This document shows, piece by piece, positions 1-7,338 of a DNA stretch of 32,731 bases. Both the position numbers and the translations under genes were made by a program. The notes under the pieces are model-generated. The model made no database searches and was not told the origin of the DNA. It saw nothing but the letters and a program-made list of their open reading frames with translations. Within the stretch, counting starts at the first letter, position 1. The number at the start of each line of letters is the position of its first letter. Source of the DNA: Acidobacteriota bacterium. Its GTDB lineage: Bacteria; Acidobacteriota; Terriglobia; Terriglobales; Acidobacteriaceae. The DNA is taken from NCBI GenBank assembly GCA_013289875.1, contig JABCZC010000050.1, positions 1 to 32,731 of the forward strand, read 5' to 3'.

Positions 1-301
1 TGCGCCAGCGAATCGTAATGATCACTCGCGTGCAGGCTCTGCGCCGGCTTGCCGGAATAAGATCGTGCAGGCGTGGTGAGAAATACGGGGAGCGGGGATC
101 GAGGCAGGTCAGTGCCTCCGAAGCCAATGCCGAAAACAGCGGATACGGATACGGAACCGCATCGCGGCCTGGCTCTTTGCGATAACAGAGCAATTCACCT
201 GTCGGTAGCTGCTGACGCAGCAACCATGGCAGTGAACGCAGGAGAAATGCCTCCATTTGCCAGGGCGAGAGCCTGGCGGGCGCTGTGATCGTAGCCGTCA
301 C
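1..301 (-). CDS. Unrecognised protein, N-terminal part, runs off left edge
   Basis: An open minus-strand frame starts at a GTG (301-299) and continues without a stop to the window edge, about 100 codons. The GTG overlaps the TGA of the upstream glycosyltransferase gene in a GTGA arrangement (301-298), a typical sign of translational coupling, so this is probably the third gene of the minus-strand operon. The translation begins MTATITAPARLSPWQ and contains a proline/tyrosine-rich stretch (AVPYPYPLFSAL) and an arginine-rich segment near the edge. I do not recognise the family. There is no obvious signal peptide or membrane segment in the visible part. Its position suggests a role tied to the glycosyltransferase before it; this is inferred from context only. 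Confidence 0.6.
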   Translation of the reverse strand, partial: MTATITAPARLSPWQMEAFLLRSLPWLLRQQLPTGELLCYRKEPGRDAVPYPYPLFSALASEALTCLDPRSPYFSPRLHDLIPASRRRACTRVIITIRWR

Positions 302-2067
302 AACAGTGCCTCCCGCAGTACTTCCCGCGCTGTATCGTCGGCTTCGGGCGTGCGCGAGCAAAGCTGCACATACTTCACCAGGTTGGAGTTCTCCCATTCA
401 CGCAGACGACGACGCCGATGCTGCCAGATCGCTACATCGTGGGCGCTGTTGCTGCTCGGCAGGCGCGGCAGCAACTCGTGGTAGACGTTATCGTCGAAGA
501 GCACGAGATATCCGGGAGAGGCCTCTGCCAGCGACTCGAGTAGAGCGGCCTGCGCGTTGCGGCAACGCTCCCACGCCGCAACCCATGCTGCATCTTCCGA
601 CTCGTCACCCGGAGACAATTTCGATGCTAGTAGCTCTCGCAACCGCGCCGCCGCTGACGCAAGTTGTAGTACACAGTGAAGGCGCGGGCGTGCGCCGCAT
701 CCGTGTGCGGGGACCGCATCCACGTCCATGCTGCGGTCAAGCGCGTCACGCAGCAGACAGCGGATTCCGAAAGACACCTCATCGAGGCTCTGGGTCGAGC
801 AGAAGTAGAAGCTCCTGGGGGAAGGTGAGCGCCAGTTCTCGGTGTTTTCGCGACCTAGAACCACCGTCAATTTGCGATAGAGCTGTGCAGCGTGGGCTGG
901 AAAAGAATCCGCCGTCACCACAACATCAGCGCGGTTGCTGAAGAGGAAGATATCGCCGATGGTCAATGTCGTTCCCGGCTTGTCGGCGTGATACGGCACC
1001 TCGCATCGAACGCCCTTCCTGCCTAATGCCTCCACCCTCCGCGCCATGGCGAAGGCCAGGCTGCGCGTCGCCAGATTCGGTCCTGTGTTGATCACAAGGC
1101 GTACCGGCTGCTCAAGTTCGGGCGGCAGCATCGAGGCCAGTAGCTCGCTCCAGTAACGTTCCGACGGGTCTTCTTTCGAGGTGAATGCGTTGATAAAGAA
1201 AATCAACTCATCCGGATTTGTTGCCTTACCGCGCTCCTCCGAGCGGATGAGCGCTTCCGTGCTCAGATCCTCCGGAGCCCCGAGCCAGTGCATCATATGC
1301 CGCATGCAGTCGTAAAAGTTGTCGAAGTTGGGTTCCGCCACCGGCATGCGCCACTGCCGCTGGCGCACCTTGTCCAGCACCAGCATTTGCCGCGGTCCCA
1401 GCGACAATTCAATGTAGCGGCTGACGGTGGGCTCGAAGCACATGGCATTCGTCAGGCCTGGCGTCTCGAAGTCAACCACCATGAGCAGGTCGAAGCTGTC
1501 CGACCGCACGCACTTCAACAGGCCCTGCATGTCTCCGTACGGTCGCGCTGCATCTACACCGTCAACGCGATCCCAAACCTGCGGGTATGACGATGCAACC
1601 GTGATCTGAACTCCGGGTGTCACGGCTAGAATCGCTCGCAAAGCGCGCGGCAATGAGAACGTGATGATCTCGTCTCCAATTCCGATCGCCGGTCCGATGA
1701 GCACCAGTACGCGCTGTACCTCGGCAAAAAATTCCGCGTCCGTGCTTTCTTCAGTCGAGACAAAGGTTCGCGGAAGGAGGGGATCGCGATAAATGCGCAC
1801 CACCCGCTGGATCACCGGCGCGAGCCTGACCAGGTTCGCCGGTGTGAGTGTCCGCAGCATCTCGGCGACTTTGGCCAGAGGCGGATGCGCCTCATTTGCG
1901 AAGAGCGGAATCAAGGTCTGCAGGCCCGCGACTCGCGTCGCTCGGTAGTGGAGATTACTCTCACTGATCGGGCGCCGAGCCAGAAAGTAGAGGTACCTGC
2001 CAAAGAGGACGACAGGCAGAACGAGCTCCGGGCCCTCATGCTGCAGGCTCTTAAGCGTCGTCGCCAT
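298..2067 (-). CDS. GT9-like (heptosyltransferase-type) glycosyltransferase
   Basis: A 589-residue protein resembling the GT-B glycosyltransferase family 9 (ADP-heptose:LPS heptosyltransferase type), which transfers a sugar from a nucleotide donor to a lipid-linked or cell-surface acceptor. Visible signs are a Gly-rich N-domain loop GPAIGIGDE (about 125-133) followed by a helix and a strand, and a C-domain GT9-like motif ADSFPAHAA (about 386-394) with Asp and His in the usual spacing. It is longer than common GT9 proteins (about 350 residues), with roughly 110 extra N-terminal and 130 extra C-terminal residues. I chose the ATG at 2067 because it forms a TAATG overlap with the stop of the upstream gene; a GTG at 2100 is the alternative. 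It lies in an operon with the NTF2-like gene before it and a GTG-overlapping gene after it, divergent from the acyl cluster. Donor and acceptor cannot be read from sequence. Confidence 0.65.
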   Translation of the reverse strand: MATTLKSLQHEGPELVLPVVLFGRYLYFLARRPISESNLHYRATRVAGLQTLIPLFANEAHPPLAKVAEMLRTLTPANLVRLAPVIQRVVRIYRDPLLPRTFVSTEESTDAEFFAEVQRVLVLIGPAIGIGDEIITFSLPRALRAILAVTPGVQITVASSYPQVWDRVDGVDAARPYGDMQGLLKCVRSDSFDLLMVVDFETPGLTNAMCFEPTVSRYIELSLGPRQMLVLDKVRQRQWRMPVAEPNFDNFYDCMRHMMHWLGAPEDLSTEALIRSEERGKATNPDELIFFINAFTSKEDPSERYWSELLASMLPPELEQPVRLVINTGPNLATRSLAFAMARRVEALGRKGVRCEVPYHADKPGTTLTIGDIFLFSNRADVVVTADSFPAHAAQLYRKLTVVLGRENTENWRSPSPRSFYFCSTQSLDEVSFGIRCLLRDALDRSMDVDAVPAHGCGARPRLHCVLQLASAAARLRELLASKLSPGDESEDAAWVAAWERCRNAQAALLESLAEASPGYLVLFDDNVYHELLPRLPSSNSAHDVAIWQHRRRRLREWENSNLVKYVQLCSRTPEADDTAREVLREALL

Positions 2068-2756
2068 TAATTGATCCGGCACAGCGAGCGGATGAGCCAC
2101 TCTTTGCGGGGCTCAGCATCCAGGACGACGATATAGCCGAATCGGAGAGTCTCCAAAGCGTCACGGAACTTGTTCCGGTAATCAACTTGCAGCGTCACGT
2201 GAATCAGAACTCCCAGGGGATGGAAAATAGGGTCAGGAATCTCAGTCATGCTGATTCGCAATTCCGGTCCGCGCCACTCATCGACCATTCGTTCCAGCCA
2301 CAGCTTGAGAGCGTCGCGATCGAAGTCGATATCTCTCTCGAAGGCGTGGTAATCCTCAGCCACGCAGAGTATCGCCTGCTCTACGTCTGTTCGCTCGATT
2401 GCATGTACGAAGCGGAAAAGGCATTCGACGGCCGCAGCCGCGGCATCTGGATCCCACGCTTCGTCGTTCTCTTCGATCTCCTGAACATTGACAGCGATGC
2501 CGGGAAGAGCAGTTGCGGCTGCGCTGCCTTGAAAATATGTTTCCCACACTCCAGCCGTGCCGAACTCAGTCAGCGGAGATACGGCCGTCTCTGGTTCCCA
2601 TGCGACCAGCAGGTCCGTTGCGCACATCACGCCCGGCAGTTCCTCGAAGTGGCTCTCGGGCACATACCACGGTTGGAGAAGAGAATTCGCCGGGGCCTGT
2701 CCCCGCGCGTTGTCCCCGTCCAACTCCCCGGCTTCCTGCGAATGCATCGGATCCAT
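2067..2756 (-). CDS. NTF2/SnoaL-like fold protein
   Basis: A 229-residue protein. The C-terminal half (about residues 110-225) has the pattern of the NTF2/SnoaL-like cone fold: a helix with an Ala/Asp-rich face ending in VEQAILCVAEDY, a phenylalanine/tyrosine near its end, then alternating strands (HPLGVLIHVTLQVDY). The N-terminal half is acidic and low in recognisable motifs. No signal peptide is seen. I chose the ATG at 2756 because GGAG sits seven bases upstream; a GTG at 2792 would add 12 residues with no clear ribosome site. Members of this fold include polyketide cyclases, scytalone-dehydratase-type enzymes, ketosteroid isomerase and non-enzymatic binding proteins, so function is open. 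It heads the minus operon and diverges from a cluster that lacks a dehydratase, which makes a lyase or cyclase role possible but unproven. Confidence 0.55.
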   Translation of the reverse strand: MDPMHSQEAGELDGDNARGQAPANSLLQPWYVPESHFEELPGVMCATDLLVAWEPETAVSPLTEFGTAGVWETYFQGSAAATALPGIAVNVQEIEENDEAWDPDAAAAAVECLFRFVHAIERTDVEQAILCVAEDYHAFERDIDFDRDALKLWLERMVDEWRGPELRISMTEIPDPIFHPLGVLIHVTLQVDYRNKFRDALETLRFGYIVVLDAEPRKEWLIRSLCRIN

Positions 2757-2839
2757 GAGCTTGCTCCGAAACTCAGGCTTGTTAAAGCACACTCAGTCTT
2801 GAGCAAATGCGCGTGGAAGTCCAGTGGCTTGTGCATCCT

Positions 2840-2874
2840 GGCTTCGAAAGCCATGCTCCGTCTCGGATGAGACG
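2840..2874. repeat. Two small inverted repeats in the divergent intergenic region
   Basis: Between the two divergent operons lie GGCTT-CGA-AAGCC (2840-2852) and CGTCTC-GGAT-GAGACG (2859-2874), both perfect inverted repeats. They sit just upstream of the plus-strand promoter and in the probable leader or promoter zone of the minus operon, so they could be operator sites for a regulator or hairpins in the minus-strand 5' leader. The sequence alone does not decide between these. Confidence 0.35.
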
Positions 2875-2887
2875 CCGGTCTTTGCCG

Positions 2888-2916
2888 TTGACACGACACA
2901 GGATGCTTCATACGAT
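2888..2916 (+). promoter_or_regulatory. Sigma70-type promoter of the halogenase/acyl operon
   Basis: A perfect -35 TTGACA (2888-2893) is followed after exactly 17 bases by TACGAT (2911-2916), which keeps the key -10 bases (T1, A2, A5, T6). Transcription would start near 2923, leaving a leader of about 93 bases before the ATG at 3016, which has GGAG at 3007-3010. No other sequence with this quality was noticed before the operon. Confidence 0.55.
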
Positions 2917-3015
2917 TAGCCCGAACCTGAGATTGATCTCCGGCCTGCCCCCAAGGTCTATTCAGAACCACGCGGCTCTCGCGGGACAGGACGAGTTCAC
3001 TCGCTTGGAGCCATC

Positions 3016-4125
3016 ATGATCCAGCCCACGCCCGTGCGCCGTCCTCTGTGGATCCGCACACTTCTGGTCGCGGGTCTCGCCTTCCTCGCCGTGTGGAAGG
3101 CGTTACAGCTACCTCGACGAAAGTGGCCGCAGCCGATGCGCGGCATCCTTCAGAACTGGACCTGGGGGATGTTTCGTGTGGTCATGGGATCCTGGATCAC
3201 GCGTGCCTACATCGATCAGCCTTGCACGCTGCGCACGCCCCAGCCTCTCATTCCCAAAGCATCTGCAGACCCCCGCTATGCACTCTCCCCGAGCGATCTG
3301 CAATTCTTCTACGACAACGGCTATCTGGGTCCGTATCCCGCGTTTTCCTCCGGGCAGATTGAGCAGCTTGCCCGCTCGCTGATGCTGCGGCGCACGCAGC
3401 CCTCCTACCTTTACGGCTTCCCTACCGACCGCGATCTCCACTTCGAAGATGATCTTCTCCTCGAATTTCTGGCGGAACCAGCCATTCTCGAGCGCGCGGC
3501 TCAACTGCTGGGCCCGGATCTAGCTTGCTGGCGCTCCCAGGTATTCTTGAAGCCCCCCGGAGGAAGCGCGATTCAATGGCATCAGGCAAGCACCTACATG
3601 ATGGAGGATTACCTGGAACCAGCCCTTCATCCGCCCGATCGCAATGAGCTTTTCCAGCTCACAATCTGGATTGCGTTGGACGACGCCACTCGCGAAAACG
3701 GCTGCATGCAGGCCTATCCCGGAAGCCACAAAGAGATCCGTACCATCCGCTTCGGCGGTAACGAAGGCTTCTACAAGGTGAACTTCACCCTCGAATTCGA
3801 GTCGCGCCCCGAGGACGCCGTTTCGCTCGAAGTTCCCGCCGGACACTTCATTCTCTTTTCCGAGCGCGTCATTCACGGCTCCGGACCGAACACCAGCACC
3901 AAGCGCCGCATGGCAGTCAACTTCCGCCTGATCCCCCCGAACGTCAGAGTTTATCCGGATCAGCGCACGCATCGCGCCATGCACATGGGGCAGGTCTACT
4001 CGCTGGACAGGTGGTCTCTCCTGCTCCTTCGCGGAGAGGATCGCTACGAGCTCAACAAAACGAAACGTCTCCACCGGCAGCCGGTCACGGAGGTCCAGGG
4101 CGAGCCAACCGCCCTGGTGAGTTGA
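3016..4125 (+). CDS. Membrane-anchored SyrB2-like non-heme iron halogenase (PhyH superfamily), putative
   Basis: A 369-residue PhyH-superfamily protein (Fe(II)/2-oxoglutarate enzymes). The facial-triad motif HxD reads His189-Gln190-Ala191 (codons CAT CAG GCA at 3580-3588), with the distal His at 287 (VIHGSGPN) and arginines at 298 and 304 as 2-oxoglutarate-anchor candidates. Replacement of the metal-binding Asp by Ala or Gly is the hallmark of the aliphatic halogenases (SyrB2, CytC3; Gly in WelO5 and BesD), where chloride takes the vacant iron site. From memory, SyrB2 also reads WHQA here, and blocks such as YLGPYPAFS, LGPDLACWR, ENGCMQAYPGS and VRVYPD have close SyrB2 counterparts. Unusual is an N-terminal extension of about 90 residues with one hydrophobic segment (about 11-32), suggesting a membrane anchor. 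It is the first gene of an operon with a carrier protein, consistent with an ACP-tethered acyl substrate. Alternatives are an inactive PhyH protein or a non-halogenating oxygenase. The PhyH fold is near certain; halogenase activity is inferred. Confidence 0.72.
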   Translation: MIQPTPVRRPLWIRTLLVAGLAFLAVWKALQLPRRKWPQPMRGILQNWTWGMFRVVMGSWITRAYIDQPCTLRTPQPLIPKASADPRYALSPSDLQFFYDNGYLGPYPAFSSGQIEQLARSLMLRRTQPSYLYGFPTDRDLHFEDDLLLEFLAEPAILERAAQLLGPDLACWRSQVFLKPPGGSAIQWHQASTYMMEDYLEPALHPPDRNELFQLTIWIALDDATRENGCMQAYPGSHKEIRTIRFGGNEGFYKVNFTLEFESRPEDAVSLEVPAGHFILFSERVIHGSGPNTSTKRRMAVNFRLIPPNVRVYPDQRTHRAMHMGQVYSLDRWSLLLLRGEDRYELNKTKRLHRQPVTEVQGEPTALVS

Positions 4126-4128
4126 CGC

Positions 4129-5224
4129 ATGCGAATCCTGGTGCTGACCGCCGATCTTCCGCCGGACAATTGGTCCGGCATCGGGATTGCCGTTGCCCAT
4201 CAGACACGGGCCATCGCCGCCCTGGGCTACGATGTAGACATCCTGACCACCGCTCCCCGCACAGAAATCCCGGGAGTTCGCGTTCATCCGCTTCCGAGAG
4301 ATCGCTTCCCGGCGGACCTGCCTGGTCCAGACTGCATTCACCTTCATTCGCTCGCGCTCAGTGAACTCGCTCTGCAACTCCGATCGCGGCTCGCCGCCCC
4401 GCTTTTCTACACGGCCCACTCTCTGCTTGAGCGCGAACTGCAGGAGATAGCCGATGCCGGACCCTGGCAAGAGCTACAGCAGCGCATCTTCAAAGCTGCC
4501 GATCACACTTTCTTCCTCACCTCGATAGAACGAGAGCAGGCAATCGCCGATTTTCCGCGACTCGCGCAGCGAAGCAGCGTCCTCCCCAATGGCTTACCCC
4601 CATCCACTGCCGCTGGTTGTAGCGAGGCTCGGATGAGATCACCACTCATCCTCTACGCCGGCCGCTTTGCGCGCAGCAAGGGCACGGATATAGCGGCAGC
4701 AACCATGTCCGCTCTGCTCGACAGCTTCCCGACATTGCACTGTGCGCTCATCGGCGGCCACAATGTCGATAGCATATTCGAAAGCTCTATCGCGGACCTC
4801 ATAGCTCGCTATCCTGATCGCGTCACCGCGCCGGGTTGGCTGCACACCGCTGAACTCGAGTGCTTTTTACGCCGGGCTGCGTTTCTCCTGATGCCCAGCC
4901 GTTACGAGCCATTTGGCATGATCGCTCTCGAGACCATGCGACTCGGAACGCCCGTCCTCGGAGCCGACATCGACGGCCTTCGAGAGTTGCTGACGCCAGG
5001 CTCGGGGGGTGTGGCAGTCGCCAGCCATCACGTCGACGAATGGGTGGAGGCCGCGAAAGCCCTCCTGCTCGATGATCTGCGCCGCCGCTTGCTCAGTGCT
5101 GCGGGGCCGCTCTTTGTTGACCGCAACTACAACATCGCGGATCAGGCGAAGAGACTGGTGGCGCAACTCCGGCTGCACCTTACTCATTCTGGGCCGCGCC
5201 CCATGCGCTCGCCGGAGTGTGCGC

Positions 5225-5235
<11 letters not shown>
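4129..5235 (+). CDS. GT4-family glycosyltransferase
   Basis: A 368-residue GT-B, retaining-type glycosyltransferase of family GT4. It begins with the usual strand and glycine loop (MRILVLTADLPP, then SGIGIAV), has a central donor-domain entry ILYAGRFARSKG (about 174-185), and ends with the E-x7-E motif EPFGMIALE (Glu260 and Glu268) that binds the nucleotide-sugar. Length is normal for the family. No membrane segment is seen, so it is probably cytosolic or peripheral. The ATG lies three bases after the stop of the halogenase gene, and its own end overlaps the next gene by 11 bases, so it is translated as part of the operon. It probably puts a sugar on the acyl product or on its lipid acceptor; donor and acceptor cannot be predicted. 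Confidence 0.85.
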
Positions 5236-5977
<742 letters not shown>

Positions 5978-5983
5978 CCTGCC

Positions 5984-6730
5984 ATGCCTCGCCTCGCCGG
6001 ACTCGTCGCTCTCGTCACAGGTGCCTCACGCGGTATCGGCGCAGCTGTCGCGCGTCAGATGGCAACGGAAGGCGCGGCCGTGGTGATTAACTATCTGGAG
6101 CGTCGAAGTGCGGCGGAGGCACTCGTTGAGGAACTTGCAGCGTCCGGCCACATCGCGCTTTGCCATCAGGCCGACGTTTCCGATCCGGCGCAGGTACGCG
6201 AAATGACCGCTGCCATTCTTCGGCATCTCCAGAATATCGACATTCTCGTCTGCAACGCAGGCATTCTTCGCGACGGGCTGGCGACGGGCATGCCTGTCGA
6301 GGATTGGGACGACGTGCTTCGGGTGAACCTCCGCGGCCCCTTTCTCTGCATCCGCGAAGTTCTCCCCCACATGGTCGCGAGGCGCAGCGGCGTTATCGTG
6401 AACATCGCTTCCGTCCACGCCCACTCTGCCGGAAATGGACACTGCAACTACGCCGCGTCGAAGGCGGGTATCCTTGCACTCACCCGCTCCCTTGCGCTCG
6501 AAGTCGCGCCGCGTGGAATACGTGTCAATGCAGTCTCCCCAGGTCTGATTACCACGGATATGACTCTCGAATTGCGCAACAACGCCGAGGACACGCTGCT
6601 AAAACAAATCCCCATGCGCCGATTTGGAGATCCCGCCGACGTCGCGCGCGCCGTTGCCTTTCTTGCCTCGCCCGATGCCGGCTACATCACCGGCGCCACC
6701 CTTCAGGTCTCCGGAGGCCTTGGTTTATGA
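5984..6730 (+). CDS. FabG-like 3-oxoacyl-ACP reductase
   Basis: A 248-residue classical SDR. It shows TGASRGIG (12-19), NAG (about 91-93), catalytic Asn115, Ser143, Tyr156 and Lys160 (YAASK), and the PG motif followed by TDMT. The C-terminal GGLGL region resembles FabG, which reduces 3-oxoacyl-ACP to 3-hydroxyacyl-ACP with NADPH. Length matches FabG. The start is six bases after the stop of the enoyl-reductase gene, and its TGA overlaps the ATG of the carrier-protein gene (ATGA at 6727-6730). It is very likely the ketoreductase acting on the chain made by the ketosynthase downstream. It could instead act on a sugar or other alcohol, but linkage to the carrier and ketosynthase argues for the acyl role. 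Confidence 0.85.
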   Translation: MPRLAGLVALVTGASRGIGAAVARQMATEGAAVVINYLERRSAAEALVEELAASGHIALCHQADVSDPAQVREMTAAILRHLQNIDILVCNAGILRDGLATGMPVEDWDDVLRVNLRGPFLCIREVLPHMVARRSGVIVNIASVHAHSAGNGHCNYAASKAGILALTRSLALEVAPRGIRVNAVSPGLITTDMTLELRNNAEDTLLKQIPMRRFGDPADVARAVAFLASPDAGYITGATLQVSGGLGL

Positions 6731-7338
6731 CTGCTCTGCCCGCTTCTTTCTCCACGCCCTTCGCTCACAGTGTGCCAGACGTAGAACAGCGCGTCCTGCT
6801 GGTCGTGGCGCGCTCACTCGATCGCGACCCCGCCACCATCGATTTGAACTCGCGCCTCTTTGTCGACCTGGATGCGGAATCGCTCGACATGCTCGACATT
6901 GCCTATAGCCTGGAGCGAACCTTTTGCATTCGCATGCCGCGCGTCAACCTGCTTCAACGTGCAAGCGATCTCTTCAGCGAACAGGCGATTCTCAAGGACG
7001 GTATCGTCACCGAAACCGGTATGGACCTGATGCGCCGCTCTATGCCCGAGATACCAGAAAATTGGATCAAGCCCGGCATGCGAGTCTATGACTTTCGCCT
7101 GCTCATCACAGTCGAGTCGCTCGCTCGCGTTGTGCATCGTTGTTTGGAAGCGGTAGCCCGGCTTTGCTGTTCGCAGTGCGGCGGAGCTGCCGTTCCAAAT
7201 TCCGAGTTCTCGATGGCCATGATCTGCGCAGACTGCGGCCACACTATCGAACTTCCTTCCGGAGAGCATCTCCTCGTCGACGATCTGCGCCGGGTGGGAG
7301 AGGAGATGCATCTTCCGATCGTCGGCGAGCCGGCATGA
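6727..7338 (+). CDS. Acyl carrier protein with C-terminal zinc-ribbon-like extension
   Basis: A 203-residue protein. Residues about 15-85 form an acyl-carrier domain with the helix-II motif LDAESLDMLD; Ser52 is the expected 4'-phosphopantetheine site, with Glu instead of the usual Asp in DSL. The middle segment (about 90-135) contains TETGMDLMRRSMPE, a pattern I have seen after carrier domains in extended ACPs. Residues 148-170 hold Cys148-x2-Cys151 and Cys167-x2-Cys170, the spacing of a zinc ribbon. Normal ACPs have about 80 residues, so this one is greatly extended. The start is fixed by an ATGA overlap with the FabG gene, and its own stop overlaps the ketosynthase start in another ATGA. 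It should carry the growing acyl chain and is the likeliest partner of the halogenase. The metal site may dock a partner enzyme; that part is a guess. Confidence 0.75.
   Translation: MTALPASFSTPFAHSVPDVEQRVLLVVARSLDRDPATIDLNSRLFVDLDAESLDMLDIAYSLERTFCIRMPRVNLLQRASDLFSEQAILKDGIVTETGMDLMRRSMPEIPENWIKPGMRVYDFRLLITVESLARVVHRCLEAVARLCCSQCGGAAVPNSEFSMAMICADCGHTIELPSGEHLLVDDLRRVGEEMHLPIVGEPA

Noticed and set aside
285..941. Plus-strand open frame of 218 codons opposite the GT9-like gene
   Set aside because: Its composition (Arg, Pro and Ala rich, no domain) is that of an antisense shadow of the GT9-like coding sequence, and no ribosome site was seen.
2187..2870. Plus-strand frame of 227 codons over the NTF2-like gene
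   Set aside because: It spans the intergenic control region, shows no domain and lies opposite a gene with a good ribosome site and coupled downstream gene.
3016..4125. Simple annotation as a phytanoyl-CoA hydroxylase
   Set aside because: A hydroxylase of this type needs the Asp of HxD to bind iron; here it is Ala, and the context is a carrier-protein pathway.
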